Below, one piece after another: positions 55,930 to 64,000 of a stretch of 64,000 nucleotides of DNA. The translations under genes were made by a program, and so were the position numbers. How positions within the stretch are numbered: position 1 is the first letter of the stretch; every line of letters starts with the position of its first letter. The DNA comes from Aegilops tauschii subsp. strangulata (Eukaryota > Streptophyta > Magnoliopsida > Poales > Poaceae): the NCBI RefSeq assembly GCF_002575655.3, contig NC_053041.3, positions 377,563,054-377,627,053 of the forward strand, written 5' to 3'. Below the pieces are notes generated by a model. That model saw nothing but the letters and a program-made list of their open reading frames with translations. It was not told the origin of the DNA and ran no database searches.

Positions 55930-56780
55930 ATAGTAAGAAAGTGTGTGTGGGGGGGGGGCTGCGACATTGCACTTTGCTAGGTGAACCTCGGTTGGGGGTG
56001 GGGAGGGGGGCATGCTCATAGCTTAGGATTCCCTTCGTGCCGACACGAGGGGGCGGGGGCTGCTAGCTACTTTGCACTTTGCTAGGTGAACCTCGGTTGG
56101 GGGGCATGTGCATTCATAGCTGAGGATTCCCTTCGTGCCGACATGAGGGAGGGGTGGCTGCTAGCTACTTCACACGTTGCTAGGGTGAACCTCGGTTGGG
56201 GGGGGGGAGGGCATGCATTCATAGCTTAGCTAGGATTCCCTTCGTGCCCACACGAGGGAGGGGGCTGCTAGCTACTTCACACTTTGCTAGGTGAACCTTG
56301 GTTGGGGGGGCATGCCCTCATAGCTTAGGAATCCCTTCGTGCCGACACGAGGGAGGGGGGCTGCTAGCTCTACTTCACACTTTGCTAGGTGAACCTCGGT
56401 TGGGGGCATGCATTCATAGCTTAGTATTCCCTTCGTGCCGACACGGCGGAGGGGGGCTGCTAGCTACTTTGCACTTTGCTATGGTGAACCTCGGTTGAAG
56501 GGGGGCATGCATTCATATATAGCTTAGGATTCCCTTCGTGCCGACACGAGGGAGGAGGGGGCTGCTAGCTACTTCGCACTTTGCTAGGTGAACCTCGTTT
56601 GAGGGGGAGGCGGCATGCGTTCATATATAGCTTAGGATTCCCTTCGTGCCGACACGAGGGAGGAGGGGGGCTGCTAGCTACTTTGCACTTTGCTAGGTGA
56701 ACCTCGGTTGAGGGGGAGGGGGCATGCATTCATAGCTTAGGTTTCCCTTCGTGCCGACACAAGAGGGTGGGAGCAAGCAA
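55930..56780. repeat. Tandem array, eight units of ~95-110 bp
   Basis: Each unit contains CTGCTAGCTACTTNGCACTT, TGCTAGGTGAACCTCGGTTG, a G run, GCATGCATTCATAGCTTAGG and ATTCCCTTCGTGCCGACACG. Copies start near 55959, 56059, 56157, 56267, 56360, 56455, 56561 and 56669. Length varies mainly in the G-rich part. No coding content. Confidence 0.95.
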
Positions 56781-57520
56781 TACGTGCTTGCGAGAGAGGT
56801 GCCACATCGAAGTTGCATTCTGTATTTGAAAATCAAACCACCCTTTTGATACATAAATTTGGTCCACATGCAAGTGTGTTCATGTTCTGACCCTCTCCCG
56901 CGTCATTTTTCACCAAATTTATGAACATTAGAAAAGTCGGATGACGCAACAGACACGGTTCACTCAAACTAACTGTGTGCCACGCCGGTGCACCTATCAT
57001 GCACACATCCGCACAGTAAATTGGGCTCCACGAGGCTCCCCCTCTCAAAAATATTTACCCGCTTCGAGGGTTTTTCTGTTTCATAACACACGGTTGTTAT
57101 CTCCGGACCGTGTGCGATGTTTCTTGTTCCCAATCCCGCCTGCATCGAAAATATCTGCCCGCCTTGAGGGTTTTTCTTTTTCATAACACACGGTTGTTAT
57201 CTCCGGACCGTGTGCGATGCACTATCATCAATATTTTCAATAGCTCGGCATTTCACTCCCGCGTTTGACTCCCGCGTAGTAAAATTTTCAGTACCCGCGT
57301 CATTTCCTCAAACACCCCGCGCCCCCTCCACACACACACACACACACACCAAAACCTCCTCGGGCATGCATGCATACACACACACACACCCCCTCCCTCA
57401 CTCGAAACCCTAGCAAAGTCCCCGCCGCCGCCGCCGAAGGGCCTCCATTGTCAACATCTGCCGGTTTGCCCGTGTAGCTTACCCACCGATCTCCATACCT
57501 AGGCCGCCCTGAGTTTCTTA
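56781..57520. other. Promoter-side region with a duplicated segment and (CA)n
   Basis: A duplicated segment (TTTCATAACACACGGTTGTT, then ATCTCCGGACCGTGTGCGAT) is at about 57078 and 57179; these words also belong to the subterminal class. (CA)n runs lie at about 57330-57349 and 57375-57388, and (CCG)n near 57422. It is upstream of the B3-like gene. Confidence 0.6.
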
Positions 57521-57521
57521 G

Positions 57522-60291
57522 ATGACACCTGCCAAACGCCCCCTTTCCCATAGATCCCCATCCCCATCCCCATCTCCCACTCCAGAGCGTTGCAGCCTAA
57601 GCCCGGCTACGCTTCCCGTGGAGCTCGAGGAGCGATTGGCCCAAGATAGGTGTATAGCGGTCTCTTCACCCGACGTCGCCGAGGAAGCTGACGACCATTA
57701 CTGGCGGCAGGCACTCAAGTAGTGGGCTAGAGTATGCGGGCATGTCTCGTCCGCCGGCTAAGACATCGAGGTCATCGACAGTGACGCCCTGAGATGGGCT
57801 GTGTCATAGGTTAAGTGGCCCACCCCCAACCCCTCGGGTTCAACCGCCGTCGATCTCATCCATGGCCCCGCCGCTGATCTCCTCTGGCTCGCTGTCAACA
57901 ATTTGCCATTCTACTTCGCCATCGAGCCCCTTTTGTCATTTCTGAAGGACACGTTCTGCGACGCTGGCTTGGGATCCACAGCTTCCAAGTCAGACCTCAT
58001 CGACGGCGACCACGAGGAGGGCACCCTCTCCGGCTCTTCCAAGGGGAAAGAGCTCATCTGCTCTTCCAAGGGAAAAGCGCCCGTCTGCAACATCAGGGAG
58101 GGCACCCTACAGCCATGCTCTTCCAAGGGGAAGGAGCCCATCTGTGACAACATGGAGCGCATCCAGGGTCCGTGCTCTTCCCACGGGAACGAGCCCATCT
58201 GTGACAAGTGAGGAAACCCATGATTTGTTTATTTCAGTTGTTCACAATGTGATGCTATATATGTGCAATTAATTACTGTGTAGTACATTTCATCAATCCA
58301 GTTTTAAACACACCGATAGGAATGCATATATTTGCTTGTTGTTAAGCCTGTTATAGCTAGCATATGCCTCTTTTAAAGTTTTTTGATTGTTTGGTTGTTT
58401 GTCGTTAGCATATGTTCAGTTTCAAATGTTATTTTTGGTTGTTCGTAGTATGCCTTGTTTATTCCAGTTATTCACAACGTGATGTTCTATATGTGCAAGT
58501 ATGAAATATGCAGTTCAATTTCATCAGTACCAGTTTCAACAATACCACTATGAATGACTACATTTGGTTGCTGAATCTTGTAGTTAACACGCCTTTCCAT
58601 TTTTATTTAACCATAACCAGTGTACTTAGACCGGCACAATACCAGTTTGAATGACCATGTTTGCTTGTTGTTAAATGTTAGGCCTGTTGCAGTTAGCACA
58701 CCTTTCCACTTGTTTTGCTTTACTAACGTGCTTAAACCTGCACACTAAAGCTATCTTTTGGAGATTATTTTGTGTGCCATGTGTAATTTTGGTTGACGTT
58801 TAGCCTGTTGTGCTTAACATGCTTCTTGATGTACCTACACAGGACAATTTTGGGAACGACTGCTGTTTTCCATCGAGGTTAGTTTCATCCCATGGCTTAT
58901 ATCTGCTCACTGTTCAGGATATCCGTAGCTGGTACCATATAGGCCGGCGGCTGATAAGGGACTAATCGGTGAATCTGACTTTTAACTGAATATATCTGCA
59001 ACCCATTTTTCCTTAGGTTAAATAGGGCCATATGTAATATATCTGAGGCTGCATAGGAACATGTACTGTACTTAATGTCTAAATATGCAATCCTAGGCTA
59101 CATAGCAACAAGGAAGAGTGTTACATTAATGTTCTAATGATGTCTAGATATACGTAGAAGAGCAGCAGTAGCAATAGCAACAACACAGCCCTGTTTGGAT
59201 ACTCAACTTAGCTAGAGGTTAGAGTTAGTTTCTACCTCATTACTAACCCTGAACTAACTCCATCCAAAGAGTTGTTTGGATGGCAGGGTTAGATTGAAAA
59301 TATATGCACTAGGAGAACTAGCTCCAATTAGCACCTCTTGGGTTGGATACTAGTTTTTTTGGGTGGGTTATAGATGCAACTAGCTCAAACTAGCCCTCAT
59401 GTTTAGATATACTTTAGGGCTATTTGATCCCGAACTAGCTAAAACTAACTGTAACCCGTGGATACAGCAGTAGATAATTTTAAGAACGAACTAAACTCCT
59501 TCCGGCCCATAATATAAAATGTTAATTCATATAATATGTGAGTATATTGGATGTTATAAGATACTCCCTCCGTTCCTAAATATTTGTCTTTTTAGATATT
59601 TCAAATGGACTACCACATACGGATGTATATAGACATATTATAAAAGAGTGTTGTACTACATCATTGTGCCATTGCTGTTTAGCTTCTAATATTAACTTGG
59701 TGCTTTTAGGTACATATGTCATTGGTAAAGATCCGCATTTCAACCCTTTCTGCATATGGGGCAATGAGATATCAATGAACCAGCATCAAGTGAGGAAGCT
59801 GATAAAGATTGTTAGTAAAATGGGTCCAAAGATGGCAATTAAACTATTTGTTTACACTTTATCCAGGACAACAGTGAACTGCATGATGGTAAGTAAGAAC
59901 TCTGCAACCTTCTTTTTACTGCCCATAATGAGTTGTGTTAGATGACAATGTCTGAAATCTTATTCCTTTGCAGTGGTTGCCAAAGCAGTTTACTCAAGAT
60001 TACCTCTCAAACTACATGATTGGTGGGCATGCAAAGGTTAAAGTATTTCTACCAGAACACGATGATTATCTAGATGTTTTCATCAAGACCGTGAAGGATG
60101 GGCGGTCGGCCATCACAAGGGGTTGGACTAGAGTCGTGCGTGCCTTTTGCATGGAGGAGGGCACAATATGGGCATTCTGCTTCACCTTGTTAGCAACCAG
60201 AATATATTTCACCTCTTTTTTACCGTCTTTAATAGCACAAGTATACAACTGTGGTTCATCATTATTTATTTGGTTCTTATGTAATTCTTGA
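57522..60291 (+). pseudogene. B3-like domain gene, four exons, disrupted
   Basis: Exon 1 (57522 to about 58207) starts MTPAKRPLSHRSPSPSPSPT. It stays in one frame but has stops near 57720, 57762 and 57808, then FYFAIEPLLSFLKDTFCDAG and a repeated SSKGKEPICD motif (four degenerate copies). Exon 2 is about 58843-58877. Exon 3 (59710-59888) reads TYVIGKDPHFNPFCIWGNEI and KMGPKMAIKLFVYTLSR. Exon 4 (59974-60291) reads WLPKQFTQDYLSNYMIGGHA, KVFLPEHDDYLDVFIKT and AITRGWTRVVRAFCMEEGTI, in the pattern of a B3 pseudobarrel DNA-binding domain (basic/aromatic strand, then GW..FVR, then EG.I..F). B3 proteins bind DNA in the nucleus. In this context it might have bound element ends, but that is a guess. 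Confidence 0.6.
58208..59709. other. Intron-like sequence with MITE remnants
   Basis: AT-rich. About 59189-59470 has TTTGGATACTCAACTTAGCT near its left side and AACTAGCTAAAACTAACTGT near its right, resembling a fold-back hAT/Harbinger-type MITE. About 59490-59570 (CTCCTTCCGGCCCATAATAT) and 59573-59650 (ACTCCCTCCGTTCCTAAATA) are left ends of two Stowaway-like MITEs without right ends. Confidence 0.45.
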
Positions 60292-61017
60292 ACAGATGTA
60301 CCCATGAATCAAATAATGCATTGGTTGTTTGAACCTGATGGATATGAATAAAGCTGTAGCATACATTCAAATTCAAATCCAAATCTGGTACAATTTGGAA
60401 AAGCAACAATTAAATTACGGTGAAATTATGCTCTCCAGGTTGTTACGGCACACATGGTTGGTAAAACACAAACATTTGCGATATGCACCATAATCCGAGA
60501 CGGTTCACAGAGAGGAAACGTGTGCAAGCATGCACACAGTTGCCATTTGCAAAGCATGTGCGATGTCAGACAATATCACAAACGGTGCGGGCAAACTAAA
60601 CGTTTGTGTTAGTTGCCTTATCATACACGGTTCGCAACCATGAACTGTTTCTGATGAAGTATGCATCGTAAACGTTGCACCACAGAATAGCGCGTGTGAT
60701 AGTTGTCGTGTACGACGATGTTACGACGGTCCGACGTTTCGTAATCCTGTCCGACACTCGTACGATGATTAGCTAATCTTCTTAACGGTGAACCGTTTGT
60801 GATGGGCCACGCATCGTAAACGTAGCACCACAGAATACTGACTCTGATGGCAATGCGAGAAGAAATGAGTAGGAGTACTGTAAGGGCCCTATTCCCGACG
60901 GTTTCTGGGTCGTGTCGGAAGGACCCCCCTATCGCCCACACTCACTTGGCGACGGTTCCAAATGCCATCGCAGAAAGGGGTTTTAAACCGTTTGTTTAGG
61001 ACCGACGCGCACCAGTG
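60292..61017. repeat. Right subterminal region of the third CACTA
   Basis: Contains GAGACGGTTCAC, CACAAACGGT, TACACGGTTCGC and a duplicated CATCGTAAACGTNGCACCAC at about 60665 and 60805. It ends ACCGACGCGCACCAGTG. No gene. Confidence 0.65.
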
Positions 61018-61020
61018 TGG

Positions 61021-61457
61021 GGCCGGCCGGAGGGCGGCGATTCGCCCCGGTCTGAGCGTCGTTGCTGCGGCTATGCCCGTCGGCGGGAGGAGGGGGCGCA
61101 GATGGAGTGACCCCCTCGCCCGCACCTTGCGGAGCGTGGCCGTCGGGGCGCTGCTGATGCTGCTCTCCTCTGATGTCTCATGCTCCTGTGTTAGCCGCGG
61201 GGGAAGTGGTGATGGCGCCGTCTGCGGCGATCACGTCCCCAGCAGCATCCATGTCCTCGCACGCCTCCGCGTCCCCCGCGGCATTAGAGGCTGCGTGCGG
61301 CAGAGCCTTCAAGGTGGATGGATGAGCTGGAGCATCGGATTTCTTCTTGGGCGCCATGATCGATGTCGTCGTCAAAGGCGAAGACGGTGATGAAGATGAC
61401 GCGCTGCACATGCCTTCAGGTTCGTGCAAGCGAGCCCCCTACCTAGCGTGCCAAAGA
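61021..61457 (-). pseudogene. 5' leader and gag start of the Tat-lineage element
   Basis: The - strand frame 61429-61178 includes MAPKKKSDAPAHPSTLKALP and then an Ala/Asp-rich segment before a stop. MAPKKK near 61357 is the likely gag start in this group. The leader next to the LTR contains TTTGGCACGCTAGGTAGGGG, taken as the primer-binding region. Which tRNA it matches is not determined. The coding part is cut off from the rest of gag by the CACTA at 51618-61017. Confidence 0.6.
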
Positions 61458-62362
61458 TGTCGTGGGAAACCACGGCCACCTATGGGACCAGAGGGCCCCT
61501 TGCTGGTTCGGCAGGGGGACGTCGCGTTGCACTAAGAGTAGACGAGCGTGGGGCTGCACGACAGAGATCACACAGGCAATTTTACCCAGGTTCGGGCCGC
61601 CATGAGGCGTAAAAACCTACTCCTGCTGTGGTGGATTGATGGTGGAAGAAAGGTGGTGGTGCGCAGCACACTTGCCCGGCAGGGGCGGCAATGGCTACGC
61701 GCGCGTGGGTGTGAGTTGTCCAACCTTCTAACCCTTTATACAGTTGCTTTGGGCCTCCTTTTATAGATTAAGGGGTCACCACAATGGCGAAGTAGTCATT
61801 ATGCACTGATAAGATAGCGAACAGTGCTATCATACCTAACTCTACGGGCTGACAGGGCGCATTAAATGCACCTCTCAACGTCACACTGTTGGTTGCCCGG
61901 CAAGCCCTGACGGGCTATCACGCCAGCTTCGCATATGCTTGCTTGACACGTCGCAGGACGGGTGTCATCTCTGGGTTTTTCTGTAGAGAGAGGGCGCCAT
62001 GTGGCGAATGGCTGCCACTTAGTCACTTCGCGGCTTGACACCGCACTGATCAATGACGTGGGTCGTGGTGAAGTGGTTGGTGAGGTGGTTTTGCCTTTGT
62101 GAGCCCCGGCAAGCTCTGCCGGGATGCTTCGGATGCCACCTTCCAGGGGTGGCCCTGTCCTTGCCGAGCTCGCCTGCCTGGCCAGAGAGGGTTTTCTCCT
62201 GGTGGTATCCTGCTTCTCTGGCTTGGCTCTGCTCCTCTTGATCTACTTGTTGGTTCTTCGATGCTCTTGATTCCTTGCACTCTGACTTGGGTTGGAGCCT
62301 CAATCTTGTTCCCGTGCATGTGCACAGTCTGGGCAACAGATCCAGGGTTTGTTGCACCGACA
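61458..62362 (-). repeat. 5' LTR of the Tat-lineage element
   Basis: 905 bp; + strand ends TGTCGTGGGAAACCACGGCC and TTGTTGCACCGACA. The TATA motif CTATAAAAGG on the - strand (61757-61766) would drive the genomic RNA toward gag. Confidence 0.93.
61757..61766 (-). promoter_or_regulatory. TATA box of the 5' LTR (Tat-lineage element)
   Basis: Reverse complement CTATAAAAGG, conserved in both LTRs (also 42756-42765). Confidence 0.6.
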
Positions 62363-64000
62363 CAATGGTCTTCATGGAAGTTTTTATTATATCCCCCTTG
62401 GGTATCTATCACTTTGGGACTAATTTCATATATTATCATTGCTTATAACAAGCTCTCAAATAAATTTAAGTGAAGAACATGAGCATAAATAATTTTTCGT
62501 CATCTCTCAAAATAATATAAGTGAAGCATGAGAGAATTTCTCCAAAAATTTACTAACTCTCAAATTAATCTAAGTGAAGCATGAGAGTATTTCTTCAAAA
62601 TTAAAGCACCACCGCGCTAAAAAAGATGTAAGTGAAGCACTAGAGCAATTCCATAGCTCCAAAAATTGAAGTGAAGCACACAGAGTAATTCTAACAAATT
62701 ATAGAATAATTATGGCCCTTTCAAATAGGTGTGTCCAGCAAAACTCATGATATGTGACGAACTAAAAAAGCAAAACATGCAAAGACTCATATAATACAAG
62801 ACGCTCCAAGCAAAACTCATGATATGTGACGAATACAAATATAGTTCCAAGTAAAATTACCGATGGTCATTAGAAGAAAGAGGGTATGCCTTCCGGGGCA
62901 TCCAAAAGCTTAGTTGCTTGGTTCTCCTTAAATATTACCTTGGGGCGCCAGGGGCATCCCCAAGCTTAGGCTCTTTCACTCCTTATTCCTTCATCCATCA
63001 TAATCTCACCCAAAACTTGAAAACTTCAATCACACAAAACTCAACAAAAACCTTCGTGAAATCTGATAGTATAATAAAGCAAATCACCACTTTAAGTATT
63101 GTTGCAAACCCATTAATAGTTTATTATTGCATTATACCTACTGTATTCTAACTTTACCATGGCTTATACACCCCGATATAGTCCATAGATTCATCAAAAT
63201 AAGCAAACAATGCAACAAAAACAGAACCTGTCAAAAACAGAACAGTCTATATTAATCTAGACTTTGTCCATACTTCCATAACTCCAACAATTCTTAAACA
63301 TTAGGAAAACACAGACAATTTCTATATAAATCTTGTGTAAAAAATTCAGAATTTTTCATTGCTTTTGTGATTTTTTAAAATTCTGCTACTCGACGCAAAA
63401 GTTTCTGTTTTTCAACAAGATCAAATAAACTATCACCCAACATGATCCTAAAGGCTTTACTTGGAACAAACACTAATTAAAACATAAAAAACACAATCAT
63501 AACAGTAGCATAATTGTGTGAACACTCAAGAACAGAAAGCAAAGAGAAGAAATTATTTTATTCATTTGGTTACCTCCCAACAAGCGCTATCGTTTTATGC
63601 CCCTAGCTAGGCATAATGCAAAGGTTCAAGTATTCTCATCTTTAGTTGTTGGGACTTTTGTGAGGACTTTATCAAACCCGGGAGCGGGAGGCACTTTATG
63701 CTTCCCAATATTCTCACAAAAAGAGACCATCTTGAGATCTAAACTATCCAACCACTTATTACAAAGTGTAATCAAAGTATTCATGTGATTGAGGTTTCCA
63801 CTAATATGTTTGAGGGGTTCATTAGATTTTTGCAACTCAATCAAAATTTTCTATAAATCACCCAATTTGTCTAGTATTTGAATCCCTTCTTGAGTAAAAA
63901 GTAAGCCACTTTTTGGTGGTGGGACTCCTAATATTCCCCCTATTATTTCATAGGCAGTATTAGTATCGATTTCAATAAAATTCACTTTAGCAGTAAATTC
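62363..64000 (-). mobile_element. LTR retrotransposon A, - copy, internal region (right part)
   Basis: Continues the - copy interrupted at 42456. 62363-62600 is the reverse complement of 36920-37130, and 62720-63600 of about 1200-2040. The middle (about 62600-62720) is present here but missing next to the CACTA in the + copy, and so shows what that copy lost. It continues past the window edge. Confidence 0.85.
63623..64000 (-). pseudogene. ORF of retrotransposon A, - copy, partial
   Basis: The frame entering from the right edge reads FTAKVNFIEIDTNTAYEIIG and LFTQEGIQILDKLGDL, a TAG (63851-63853), then KILIELQKSNEPLKHISGNL and FCENIGKHKVPPAPGFDKVL, ending TKDENT. It ends about 30 bp before the conserved word of element A (reverse complement of 1200-1250). 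In the + copy the protease ORF occupies this place instead. No known domain recognised; probably a gag-like or family-specific protein of the non-autonomous form. Confidence 0.5.

Larger units (their letters stand above)
51618..61017. mobile_element. CACTA-type element with exonuclease, F-box and B3-like cargo
   Basis: The left end is CACTACTGCAGG. The right end in reverse complement is CACTGGTGCGCG (about 8 of 12 identical, CACT shared). The 3-bp target duplication TGG lies at 51615-51617 and 61018-61020. Both ends hold repeated words (GTGCGAT, ACGGTTC, CGTTTGCGATG) at 51660-52240 and 60440-60990, as in CACTA subterminal zones. It is 9400 bp long. No transposase is seen. The TSD and shared subterminal words are the main support; weak TIR identity leaves some doubt. 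Confidence 0.68.
42457..62362 (-). mobile_element. Ty3/gypsy retrotransposon, Tat lineage, nested-disrupted
   Basis: Two LTRs of 904 and 905 bp bound it (42457-43360 is 3', 61458-62362 is 5'). The flanking duplication is CAATA/CAATG (42452-42456 and 62363-62367, 4 of 5). Joining the flanks restores element A sequence. Coding order on the - strand is gag, protease, RT, RNase H, second RNase H, integrase, as in Ty3/gypsy. A second RNase H domain is the mark of the Tat lineage. Next to the 5' LTR, on the - strand, is TTTGGCACGCTAGGTAGGGG (primer-binding region). Next to the 3' LTR is the purine-rich GGGGCAGGCCCGGGGGCTTC. A CACTA element splits the gag region (51618-61017). Confidence 0.92.

Noticed and set aside
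51618..61017. Helitron as carrier of the gene fragments
   Set aside because: Helitrons lack target duplications and inverted ends and insert between A and T. Here there is a 3-bp TGG duplication and CACT ends.
1..64000. CRISPR arrays, rRNA or tRNA genes
   Set aside because: Tandem repeats here have no regular spacer structure, and no tRNA cloverleaf or rRNA core was seen. The SINE A/B boxes are tRNA-derived but not a tRNA gene.

Overview
The window is intergenic sequence from a large grass genome, most likely Triticeae (wheat, Aegilops or barley). The signs are nested LTR retrotransposons and CACTA DNA transposons, Stowaway-type MITEs with CTCCCTCCGT ends, an Au-type SINE, and degraded F-box/FBD gene copies. 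I see no bacterial genes, rRNA, tRNA or CRISPR. Almost every coding stretch belongs to a transposon or is a gene fragment carried inside one. The only long, intact, non-retroelement reading frame is a 239-residue 3'-5' exonuclease-like ORF.

Overall plan. The outer frame is two copies of one LTR retrotransposon family (called element A here), facing each other tail to tail. The + copy occupies 1-2066 and 36894-39730. The - copy occupies 39731-42456 and 62363-64000 and runs off the window. Their LTRs abut near 39730, giving a long imperfect palindrome. Each copy has been split by a large insertion. The + copy holds a roughly 35 kb CACTA element (about 2067-36893, left end lost). The - copy holds a roughly 20 kb Tat-lineage Ty3/gypsy element (42457-62362, coding on the - strand).

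The left CACTA (2067-36893) contains minisatellites, a tandemly doubled GC-rich block, a broken F-box/FBD gene, a 3.4 kb solo LTR with 5-bp target duplication GCGCG, an unidentified gene fragment, MITEs, an Au SINE, and a Transposase_24-like ORF1 gene whose 5' exons are repeated as exon-intron modules. A second CACTA (27228-30940, TSD TGA) sits inside that ORF1 array and carries three exons of a plant glutamine synthetase gene. No TnpD-type transposase was recognised.

The right gypsy element has two LTRs of about 905 bp. It has gag, protease, RT, RNase H plus a second RNase H domain, and integrase in the order expected of the Tat lineage, all damaged by stops, frameshifts and a 213-bp insertion in RT. 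A promoter-like TATA box and a 118-codon ORF lie antisense between pol and the 3' LTR. A third CACTA-type element (51618-61017, TSD TGG) interrupts its gag region. Its cargo is the exonuclease-like ORF, another F-box/FBD pseudogene, an eight-copy tandem array of about 100-bp units, and a broken multi-exon gene ending in a B3-like domain.

Relative order of events: both element A copies are oldest, the left CACTA and the gypsy element came next, and the inner CACTAs, solo LTR, SINE and MITEs came later. All family assignments are by eye. Element boundaries with matching target duplications are the most secure.
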